Shown here one piece after another: positions 33,340-40,269 of a stretch of DNA of 64,000 nt. Position numbers and translations under genes: made by a program. Origin of the DNA: Gemmatimonadota bacterium (GTDB lineage Bacteria > JAAXHH01); NCBI GenBank assembly GCA_009837395.1, contig VXTP01000043.1:248001-312000 (forward strand). Direction: 5' to 3'. Each line of letters starts with the position of its first letter. Positions within the stretch are counted from its first letter, which is position 1. The notes under the pieces were generated by a model, which worked only from the letters and a program-made list of their open reading frames with translations, had not been told where the DNA came from and did not search any database.

Positions 33340-33368
33340 TTGACGTAAAGCCCCGATTCTCTTATATG
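33340..33368 (+). promoter_or_regulatory. Promoter of the TPR-protein gene
   Basis: TTGACG (33340-33345), a 17-base spacer and TATATG (33363-33368). It lies 23 bases from the start of the divergent ilv promoter. The remaining leader to 33507 shows nothing else recognisable. Confidence 0.65.
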
Positions 33369-33506
33369 TTTTAGGCTTTGCGCCGGGGTCGGAATCGCTG
33401 TCGATTCGACGGATTGGCCCGGTGCGGTATACGACGTACGACCAACGCGATTACAACGGATTTCAACCGGCAGTTCTGAGCAACCATTTCCTGGAGGACC
33501 GGTTCG

Positions 33507-34178
33507 ATGGCAAGAACGAGACGGCGCATCAGCCGTCGTGAGATGAAAGAAGACCGCTTCATTCTCTGGTTGTACGAGATAAGCAGCGAGATCGACAGGC
33601 ACTGGAAATCGCTCACTGCGGCCGTCGTCCTGGTGGTCGCCTGCGTAGTTGGCTGGTATTACTGGTCCAACATGCAGACTACTGATCTGGCGGAGGCGGG
33701 ACAGATATTCGCGCCGGGCCAGACGGCGATGCAGGACAGCCGCTATGAAGACGCCATTCCCGTTTTCGAACGGGTCGTGACCGAATACGGCGGCACTTCA
33801 GTGGCCCTCGAGGCGACGATCGAACTGGCCAACGCCTGTTTTCAGACCGGCGATTTCGAAAAGGCGCGCACCTACTACCAGACCTACCTGGACGAATTCG
33901 GCAGTCAGGACGCGCATTTCTGGCTGGCCGCACGCTCGGGACTGGCCGCGTGCGACGAAGAGGAAGAAAAGTACGAAGAAGCGGCCAACCAGTATCTCGC
34001 CCTGGCGTACGAAGATCCGGATAGCTATCTGGCCCCCGGTTTTCTCCTGAATGCCGCGCGATGTTTCGGGGCCGCCGACCAGAAGGACCAGGCACGGGCC
34101 CTGTACGACCGGGTGGTTGAGAACTACGAATCGACGCCCTACGCCCGGGATGCCCGCATCGCGCTGACCGCGCTCTAG
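33507..34178 (+). CDS. Membrane-anchored TPR protein (YfgM-like)
   Basis: 223 aa. A cytoplasmic basic N-terminus (MARTRRRISRREMKED) leads to one membrane segment at about residues 37-53 (SLTAAVVLVVACVVGWYYW). Tetratricopeptide repeats fill residues 70-220 (GQTAMQDSRYEDAIPVFERVV, CFQTGDFEKARTYYQTYL, KYEEAANQYLALAYEDP, DQARALYDRVVENY). The layout matches YfgM-type proteins at the Sec translocon or other periplasmic scaffolds. The partner is unknown. Strong GGAGGA site just before ATG. Confidence 0.82.
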   Translation: MARTRRRISRREMKEDRFILWLYEISSEIDRHWKSLTAAVVLVVACVVGWYYWSNMQTTDLAEAGQIFAPGQTAMQDSRYEDAIPVFERVVTEYGGTSVALEATIELANACFQTGDFEKARTYYQTYLDEFGSQDAHFWLAARSGLAACDEEEEKYEEAANQYLALAYEDPDSYLAPGFLLNAARCFGAADQKDQARALYDRVVENYESTPYARDARIALTAL

Positions 34179-34254
34179 CCTTTCGGGGTTCGAACGCCCA
34201 CCCAGCCGGGACCCAGTGCTCACCTCGCGTTGACCGCGCGCTAACGGAGATCGC

Positions 34255-35394
34255 GTGAAGGTTACCAACTTTGCCCCCGGACCCACACCGGTTCCCGACC
34301 GGGTCGTCCGGAAGATGTCGGCACCGATCCTCACCCACCGTTCCACCGAATTCAGCGATCTGCTAAGGCAAGTCGCCACGGGGCTTCAGCACGTTTTCCG
34401 GACCGAGAACGACGTGCTCGTACTCACGGCATCCGGCAGTGGCGCCATGGAGGCCGCGGTCGTCAACCTGCTTTCGCCGGGAGACCGGGTGCTGGCGATC
34501 AGCGGCGGCAAGTTCGGCGGCAGGTGGGTCGAACTGTGCGCGACCTACGGCATCGACGCTCTGACGCTCGATGTGGAGTGGGGAACCGCCGCGGATCCCG
34601 ATGAGGTCGACCGTATCCTGGGGGAACAGGGTCCTTTCGAAGCGGTGCTGGCCACCCACAGCGAGACCTCGACGGGCGTGCTCCACGACGTCGAGGCCCT
34701 GGGCAGGGTCGCCCGCGGGCATGGCTGCTACCTGGTCGTGGATGCCATCAGCGGCCTGGGCGCCAATGAACTGAGGACGGACGACTGGCACGTCGACATC
34801 GCCCTCACGGGTTCGCAGAAGGCGCTCATGATCCCGCCCGGTCTGGCCTTCATCAGCGTCAGCGAGCGGGCGTGGCAGCGCATTGAAGAAAGCCGCCAGC
34901 CTTCCTACTATCTGAACCTGAAACGGGCAAGGGATTCATTCGCGAAGGGACTCACGCCCTATACGCCGGCCGTGTCGTTGCTCATGGGACTGGATGAGTC
35001 GCTTAGGATGATGAAGGAACTCGGCCTGGAGGAAATCTACCGGATACACGAGCGGAACGCCCTGGTGACCCGCGCGGGCGTCGCGGCCCTCGGTCTGAAT
35101 CTCTTCGCGCGCAGGCCGTCCAACGTGCTGACCTCGGTCGTCATGCCGCCCGGTATCGACGGCTCCGGATTGCTGAAGACGATCAAGCAGGAATGCGGCG
35201 TGACCATCGCCAACGGGATGGATCACTACAGGGGCAAGTACATACGCATCGCGCACCTGGGCTACAACGTGGCTCCGTCGGACATGATTGTCGCCCTTTC
35301 GGCCCTCGAGCACGGCCTGAGCAAACATGGGTATGAGTTCGAGTCCGGTGCGGGCGTCGCCGCTGCGGAGCGAGTGATTCGGGAGACGGCGTGA
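34255..35394 (+). CDS. Class V aminotransferase (alanine-glyoxylate / serine-pyruvate type)
   Basis: 379 aa PLP enzyme. The start FAPGPTPVPDRVVRKMSAPILTHRSTEF is typical, LTASGSGAMEAAVVNLL binds the phosphate, VVDAISGLGANEL carries the PLP aspartate, and K189 in GSQKALM forms the Schiff base. It probably interconverts alanine or serine with glyoxylate or pyruvate, or acts in the phosphoserine or aspartate pathway. GTG start at 34255 follows GGAGATC. Confidence 0.88.
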   Translation: MKVTNFAPGPTPVPDRVVRKMSAPILTHRSTEFSDLLRQVATGLQHVFRTENDVLVLTASGSGAMEAAVVNLLSPGDRVLAISGGKFGGRWVELCATYGIDALTLDVEWGTAADPDEVDRILGEQGPFEAVLATHSETSTGVLHDVEALGRVARGHGCYLVVDAISGLGANELRTDDWHVDIALTGSQKALMIPPGLAFISVSERAWQRIEESRQPSYYLNLKRARDSFAKGLTPYTPAVSLLMGLDESLRMMKELGLEEIYRIHERNALVTRAGVAALGLNLFARRPSNVLTSVVMPPGIDGSGLLKTIKQECGVTIANGMDHYRGKYIRIAHLGYNVAPSDMIVALSALEHGLSKHGYEFESGAGVAAAERVIRETA

Positions 35395-35499
35395 GCGGGC
35401 AGGACGCCGGTTCGGTGAGTGGACTGGTCGCCGGGTGCTCAGTTCAGCGGGCAGGTCGCCTCCGGCAGACGCTGCAGCCTCTGATCAGTTCACACATCT

Positions 35500-36984
35500 T
35501 TATCTTTTCAGCTCGCGGATCTCTATGTTGCCTTCGCTGGTTTCCAGCCAGATCCTGTTTCCACCGCCGTTGAGGTTGTACGTTGCGCTGATCTCTCCCT
35601 TTTCCCCGTTTACATGTTTGAGCTCCGCTTCGAAATCGGACCTTATCGTGTGTCGCGAAAGGTTACCAGTCAATCTCATTCGTTTATTTACGGATTCCCG
35701 CTTTGCTGCCTGCAACTCCCTTTGGGCTGCCTGCAATTCCAGTTGGGCCTCTTTCAACATTCGTTGCAGTTCTTCAGCTGATATCTCTGCCCGGTCCATG
35801 CTACGCGAAACCGCTACTTCTATGTTCTTTGTGATCTTTTCAATAATCTCCTTCAACTTTTCCTCGTCGATCTCCGTGACCGGTTGATCGAGTTCGATGG
35901 TTTCGAACCTCGGCCAAAAGGCAGCCTCACGGTCTCCGTCGGGACCAATGACCTCAGCCCCGCGGCCAAAGCCAAACCACGTCTTGACGTGGATCCGCGC
36001 TTCTATCGTCGCCTTGGTCTTCGGATCCACGTAGAGCACGATGTCGCCGCCGGCCGAGATGAGCGAGCTGCCCTTGGAACCCTCCGGCGTGATTTCAGCC
36101 AGGACATCGCCGCCTGCGGTACGCGCGTCGATCGACCCCGTTACATTCAGGAGCTCCAGTTCGCCCCCGGCGGTTTTCACCTGCAATTCACCCTTCGCGT
36201 TACGCAGTTCAATGTCGCCGCCGGACGTGGTGATACGGGCGTCCTCCAGAAGTTCACCGATCTCGATATCGCCTCCGGATGTCCTGATCCGGGATTCTCC
36301 GCCTACGTACTCGATGGTGATGTCCCCACCGGAAGTCTGGGCTTCCAGTTCATTGCCTACGTGCCCGATCCGGATGTCGCCGCCGGAGGTCTGGACGTCC
36401 AGGTCGACCGAGGCCTTCTCGACCCGGATATCGCCGCCCGACGTCTGGAGGTGAACGTCTCCGCCCACCGTGCCCACCCGGATGTCTCCGCCGGAAGTGG
36501 TCAGTTCCACGTCACCGCCGATATCCCGAAGCGTTACGTCGCCGCCCGAAGTATGGCTTCTCACGTCTCCGCCCAGGTTGCCCACGACCTCGATATCGCC
36601 GCCGCCGGTGCGCAGGTCCAGGTCGAAATCCGATGGCAGATCGATCTTGAAACGCAGGCCCCTTCTTCGATTCATCGACCACCCACCGAATCTGGGGTCG
36701 TAATCGACGCGCAGTATGCCCCCTTCGTAACGTATTCTCAGATCCTCCGCGCCGCTCGCCGGGACGCCCTGAACATTCACGACCGCTTCATTTTTGCTCC
36801 ACGTGGAAATCGTGATATCGCCCGCCCGGGTGTTCAGGTCGAGCCGTCCGTCCTTTTCCACCTGGAAAGTCTCCGTCCGGTTCCCCGTAGCCCGGTTCTG
36901 GTCCTCGGCGAGGGCCAGGGCTTGCTGCGCCAGGGCCTGCTGCGCAAACAACAATACACCGAATGTACAAATCCATAATTTCAT
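35500..36984 (-). CDS. DUF4097 beta-repeat surface/periplasmic protein
   Basis: 494 aa. A signal peptide (1-25) leads to a DUF4097 region (about 40-310) of right-handed beta-helix type, built of repeats with the theme TSGGDI: at least ten copies such as TSGGDVTLRDIGGDVEL, TSGGDIRVGTVGGDVHL and TSGGDIRIGHVG. The C-terminal third is charged and helical (EELQRMLKEAQLELQAAQRELQAAKRE), then a short beta region. It is the last gene of the ECF operon, so it is a likely sigma-factor target or part of its sensing. Function unknown. Confidence 0.85.
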   Translation of the reverse strand: MKLWICTFGVLLFAQQALAQQALALAEDQNRATGNRTETFQVEKDGRLDLNTRAGDITISTWSKNEAVVNVQGVPASGAEDLRIRYEGGILRVDYDPRFGGWSMNRRRGLRFKIDLPSDFDLDLRTGGGDIEVVGNLGGDVRSHTSGGDVTLRDIGGDVELTTSGGDIRVGTVGGDVHLQTSGGDIRVEKASVDLDVQTSGGDIRIGHVGNELEAQTSGGDITIEYVGGESRIRTSGGDIEIGELLEDARITTSGGDIELRNAKGELQVKTAGGELELLNVTGSIDARTAGGDVLAEITPEGSKGSSLISAGGDIVLYVDPKTKATIEARIHVKTWFGFGRGAEVIGPDGDREAAFWPRFETIELDQPVTEIDEEKLKEIIEKITKNIEVAVSRSMDRAEISAEELQRMLKEAQLELQAAQRELQAAKRESVNKRMRLTGNLSRHTIRSDFEAELKHVNGEKGEISATYNLNGGGNRIWLETSEGNIEIRELKR

Positions 36985-37014
36985 GATCGATACTCCTCGG
37001 TCGGCCGCGTCCGG

Positions 37015-38010
37015 TTACGGTGCGGACAGATTACTCAGCACGGTTCTTGCCTTCGTGCGGATGTAAGCGTTCTCATCTAGAACCATCCTGGTCCTGAGTA
37101 CGCTTTCCAGCTGTTCGTCGAATGAGGCCGGCACCTGGTCCTGCAGCCGGTTGATCGCGTTTATTCTAAGGGCCGGATTTTCGTCAAATACCAGCGTGTG
37201 AATCATGGCATCCCGGATTTCTTCGTCAAAGGGATACCTGGACAGCGCGTTGAACGCCTCGCCGCGAACCCCGGCATTCGAGTCGGTCATCAAGGCCGTG
37301 ACGAGGGCGTCTCTGATCTCGTGATCCGAGTGAAGGCTTTCGGAAGCGCTCACGGCGTTCACCGCCCGAAGCCTGACCCCGGGGTTCTGCTCATTCAGGA
37401 CGGCAAAAGTCAGAACGCGTTGTATATCCGGATCGTCGACCGGTCCCATGATCTGCACGGGACGGACGGCCTCGAACCGGATTCCCAGCGTGCCGTCAGA
37501 CATGTCCGAATCCACGAACCGGACGTTGGATATGGCCACGTCGTCGTTGTTCAGCAGGTCCGTATGGTCCATGCCCGCAGCCGCGAATCCGAGCGTCCGG
37601 TCACCCTGAAAGGCCAGGTAGTAACCGGCTGCCAGGCCGATGAACAGGAGCAGCGCGCCTCCGAGTACCGTTCTGTACTGTGGGAAAACGCTGATCGTAA
37701 GTCCTTGCAGGCCATGCACAAAACGACTCATCCACCCATCGGAAACGCGATTTTCAGCGTGGCCGAGTGTCAAGTTGGACCACAGGTTGCCGCGGGCATC
37801 GAGCAGGTCGGTTTCTCCAGGTCTCGCCGGTGTGGCCTGCTCCATGACCAGCCGGAACTGATCCAGTTGCGCCCGGTATGCCTGGCATCGATCGCACGAT
37901 TCAATATGGGCATCCAGCTCCCGCTGATCCGTACCGGACAATTCACCGTACTGGGAGAGTTCAAGCCATTCCTCCCACTTCGCGTGTGATCGGTCCCTAT
38001 CCTTATTCAT
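37015..38010 (-). CDS. Anti-sigma factor: zinc finger, membrane segment and HEAT-like repeats
   Basis: 331 aa from ATG 38010. The N-terminal zf-HC2-type anti-sigma domain has WLELSQYGEL and the H-x3-C-x2-C set in DAHIESCDRCQ (about 38-48). One membrane segment is near residues 139-161 (VLGGALLLFIGLAAGYYLAF). The periplasmic part ends in about four HEAT-like helical repeats (RVLTFAVLNEQNPGVRLRAV, DALVTALMTDSNAGVRGEAF and so on). The ATG overlaps the sigma-factor stop as ATGA. It should hold the sigma factor at the membrane until an envelope signal arrives. Confidence 0.88.
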   Translation of the reverse strand: MNKDRDRSHAKWEEWLELSQYGELSGTDQRELDAHIESCDRCQAYRAQLDQFRLVMEQATPARPGETDLLDARGNLWSNLTLGHAENRVSDGWMSRFVHGLQGLTISVFPQYRTVLGGALLLFIGLAAGYYLAFQGDRTLGFAAAGMDHTDLLNNDDVAISNVRFVDSDMSDGTLGIRFEAVRPVQIMGPVDDPDIQRVLTFAVLNEQNPGVRLRAVNAVSASESLHSDHEIRDALVTALMTDSNAGVRGEAFNALSRYPFDEEIRDAMIHTLVFDENPALRINAINRLQDQVPASFDEQLESVLRTRMVLDENAYIRTKARTVLSNLSAP

Positions 38011-38609
38011 ATTCGTATGTCCTCGAGTTGAATGCGCAGCCGTCGCGTGGCGTCGAAGAGATATTTCTTCACGGTGCCTTCGGCACATTCCATGATGCCT
38101 GCGATTTCCCTCAGTTTGAATCCTTCGTGGTGACGCAGCACGAACACGGTCCGCAGCCGGGGAGAAAGGGTGTTGACGGCGGCACGTATCCGTGAGGCGA
38201 TTTCGTGGTTGATGACGGCCGCGTCCGGCCGGTCGGGGGATAAGAGGGTTACTCCATGTTTCGTCGAGTCCTGGTCTTCTCCCGGCTCGTCTTCAATCGG
38301 TACGAAGCTTCTTTTTCCGCTTCGCGCCCGATGTGAAAGGCAGGCATTGGTGACGATCCGGTACAAGTAGGTCGAAAACCGGCTGCGGAATTCGAATTTC
38401 GGCAAGGCTTTATATACCCGCATGAAGACTTCCTGGTAAATGTCCTTGGCATCGTCCATGTCACCCACGAAGGACATGGCCATGGACAGCACCTTCTCGT
38501 CGTATCGGTAGACCAGTTCCTCCAATGCCCGTGCGTCGCCGTCCCTTGCCTTGAGAATCAGCCTGCGATCCTCCAGGTCCGTGCGATCCCTTGCCGAATC
38601 GATCTTCAT
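38007..38609 (-). CDS. ECF-family RNA polymerase sigma factor
   Basis: 200 aa. Region 2 is ALEELVYRYDEKVLSMAMSFVGDMDDAKDIYQEVFMRVYKAL; region 4 is LSPRLRTVFVLRHHEGFKLREIAGIMECAEGTVKKYLFDATRRLR. There is no region 3. ATG 38609 has an AGGAAG site; the longer form would begin at a GTG without one. It is co-transcribed with its anti-sigma factor and the DUF4097 protein, so it probably directs an envelope response. Confidence 0.92.
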   Translation of the reverse strand: MKIDSARDRTDLEDRRLILKARDGDARALEELVYRYDEKVLSMAMSFVGDMDDAKDIYQEVFMRVYKALPKFEFRSRFSTYLYRIVTNACLSHRARSGKRSFVPIEDEPGEDQDSTKHGVTLLSPDRPDAAVINHEIASRIRAAVNTLSPRLRTVFVLRHHEGFKLREIAGIMECAEGTVKKYLFDATRRLRIQLEDIRI

Positions 38610-39191
38610 GTTTTCTTCCTGATGATCCGGTGCGATTCGGCCGTCGAGTTTGAGGGCAGTTTCCACGTTGTTACCTGACGTCGAATGCCGTATGCGGGCG
38701 CCATCTGTTGTATGAGACCGGGTATGGTCCGGATTGGTTGTGTGCGAGTGTGTTTTTTTAGGTAACCGTAGTTTTATGCGCGGTCGAGCGTGCGCGGTCG
38801 AGCGTGCGCGGTCGAGCGTGCGCGGTAAAGTCCATTGAACGCGGCGCGCATTCAGAAACTACGATATACAACTTATCAGGAATATAACGTACTGGAACGA
38901 GGAAAGTCGCGGGAATTACGGTTCAGGCATACGGCGGAAACAGCGGGGAAATGCGAGAGGTTGCCGGGTTGTCCGCGTCTGACAACACGTGAGCATCCGG
39001 CGCCAAGACCAATTGCAGGCGTCCCAGAATCCTTTGGGGTGACCCCTTAGGGCGACCCTTAAGGGCGACCCGAGACACCGGTAGGCGAACCAGGACACTG
39101 GAGGACGACCTGTCGATCCAACAGCCCAAACCGCTCATAAAAGGTGCCTCGGTACGCATCCGGAAAGACCGTTGCGCGCCGCTACAGGCGT
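38610..39191. other. 582-base gene-free region upstream of the ECF sigma gene
   Basis: It holds a 14-bp tandem repeat (38777-38826), a triple GGGCGACCCTTA-like 12-bp repeat (about 39037-39072), and an AT-rich segment at about 38850-38900. The open frames here have no ribosome-binding sites or recognisable families. The promoter of the ECF operon should lie in its left part, but I cannot point to one. Confidence 0.6.
38777..38826. repeat. 14-bp tandem repeat, 3.6 copies
   Basis: TGCGCGGTCGAGCG is repeated exactly at 38777, 38791 and 38805, with a partial copy TGCGCGGT at 38819-38826. It lies about 170 bases upstream of the sigma-factor start. Confidence 0.9.
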
Positions 39192-39386
39192 TCAGCCGTC
39201 TTTCGAGGCGGACGTGCCGGAGGTACCCTGTTTCTCTTCGGCCGGATCTTTGTTCTGTGCTTTCTTGAACTCGGTGATCCCCTGGCCCAGACCCTTGGCC
39301 AGTTCGGGAAGCTTCTTCGCCCCGAAAAGGATCATGACGATGACAAGAATGATAATCAGTTCGGTCGTGCCGAAACTACCTAGCAT
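39192..39386 (-). CDS. tatA: Sec-independent translocase protein TatA
   Basis: 64 aa. The N-terminal membrane helix [31 protein letters not shown] is followed by an amphipathic helix and a charged tail ([17 protein letters not shown]). The FGAKKLPE hinge is diagnostic for TatA/TatE; the short tail is too short for TatB. The start is ATG 39386 because GTG 39395, three codons upstream, is part of the AGGAGGTG ribosome-binding site. It forms the pore for folded proteins. No tatB or tatC here. Confidence 0.95.
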   Translation of the reverse strand: MLGSFGTTELIIILVIVMILFGAKKLPELAKGLGQGITEFKKAQNKDPAEEKQGTSGTSASKDG

Positions 39387-39407
39387 GTAAATCACCTCCT
39401 CGCATTG

Positions 39408-39436
39408 AGAATACCCTTATTGCCCCATGTTGTCAA
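39408..39436 (-). promoter_or_regulatory. Promoter of tatA
   Basis: On the - strand: TTGACA (39431-39436), a 17-base spacer and TATTCT (39408-39413), about 22 bases upstream of the ATG. Confidence 0.8.
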
Positions 39437-39482
39437 GCGCGAATGAATTGACCAGGGCCATACCTGTTCTGGAATGAACCTT

Positions 39483-39521
39483 GCCAGGCCGAACCCGGGC
39501 CATGCCAGGCCGAACCCGGGC
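39483..39521. repeat. Two-copy tandem repeat, 21-bp period, in the tatA-selenoprotein spacer
   Basis: GCCAGGCCGAACCCGGGC at 39483-39500 and again at 39504-39521, separated by CAT. The copies are identical. Confidence 0.85.
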
Positions 39522-39627
39522 GGCGCTGTTCAGAATCCTTGCCATGTCGTCTATCCGATGTTTATATAGTTTCTGACGTTTGCAGCCGATTCGGCTGCCG
39601 GCCGCACCTACGTTCAAGGAGGACACG

Positions 39628-39867
39628 GTGATCGTACGTATCGTTTACTGCGCTGATTGAAGCTACGAACAAGACGCCGCCGGGTTGGCGGTGAAACTGC
39701 TGGAGTACTACAAACACGATATCGAACAGCTGCAGCTCGTGCCGTCAGGAGGAGGCAGGTTCGAAGTCACTGTGGATGATTCGCTGATCTTCTCCAAGCT
39801 GGCGAACGACCGGTTTCCGGAATACGCGGAGGTCAAGGACGCCATCGAGGCGTCGATCGCGGGCTGA
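39628..39867 (+). CDS. SelW-like (Rdx family) selenoprotein, UGA read as selenocysteine
   Basis: 79 aa if TGA at 39658-39660 is read through. The N-terminus is then VIVRIVYC-A-D-U11-SYEQDAAGLA, i.e. the C8-x-x-U11 redox motif of the SelW/SelT/SelH thioredoxin-like family; the rest matches too (LVPSGGGRFEVTVDDSLIFSK and RFPEYAEVK). GTG 39628 follows AAGGAGG at the right distance, and there is no comparable start after the TGA. Directly downstream of the UGA, 39675-39681 pairs with 39687-39693 (7 bp, loop GGGUU), with the loop 22 bases from the UGA, a good place for a bacterial SECIS. Otherwise a 60-codon frame would remain with no N-terminus. Redox role. Confidence 0.85.
39675..39693 (+). promoter_or_regulatory. 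Predicted bacterial SECIS hairpin
   Basis: Seven-pair stem (one G-U) closed by GGGUU, located inside the reading frame 14 bases after the in-frame UGA. Bacterial SECIS loops usually lie 16-37 bases after the UGA and begin with G; this one fits both. Confidence 0.55.
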
Positions 39868-39901
39868 TGCGCTTTCATCCGCAACGAGGGATAAGGTAGG
39901 T

Positions 39902-40243
39902 ATGAATATCTACGTTTCGCTGGAAGACGAGATCGCCGTGCTTCGCATCGAAGGCAGGTTGTGGGAAGAAGGGGACAGCGTCGAGCTGGACCGGATGATC
40001 GACGACACCCTTGCCCGGGGCTGCACGCGGTTCGTCGCCGATCTGACCGGCGTGCCCATCATGAACAGTTCCGGACTGGGTTCGCTGATCGCGGCCATGA
40101 AGAAAATCCGGTCCCGGGACGGGGAGATGGTGCTCACGGGCGTCAACGACCGTCTGGATCAACTGTTCCGGATCACCCGGCTGTATACGGTCTTCAAGAC
40201 GTATGACGATGTGGACGCCGCCGTGGAAAACATGCTCGCCTGA
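39902..40243 (+). CDS. STAS-domain protein (anti-sigma-factor antagonist)
   Basis: 113 aa single STAS domain of the SpoIIAA/RsbV type. The phosphorylatable serine is in PIMNSSGLGSLIAAMKKI (the NSSG motif near residues 55-59). The fold ends with VFKTYDDVDAAVENML. It normally binds an anti-sigma kinase when dephosphorylated. No such kinase is next to it. ATG 39902 has AGGTAGG. It starts 34 bases after the selenoprotein, so they may share a transcript. Confidence 0.9.
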   Translation: MNIYVSLEDEIAVLRIEGRLWEEGDSVELDRMIDDTLARGCTRFVADLTGVPIMNSSGLGSLIAAMKKIRSRDGEMVLTGVNDRLDQLFRITRLYTVFKTYDDVDAAVENMLA

Positions 40244-40269
40244 CAATCCAACCGAAGCCCGAGGCCGTC

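Noticed and set aside
38835-39159. Short frames upstream of tatA
   Set aside because: No ribosome-binding sites or recognisable sequence; they overlap low-complexity repeats.
39658-39660. TGA taken as a nonsense mutation making a pseudogene
   Set aside because: Sequence on both sides of the TGA is intact Rdx-family protein, the TGA falls exactly on the C-x-x-U position, and the ribosome-binding site is upstream of it.
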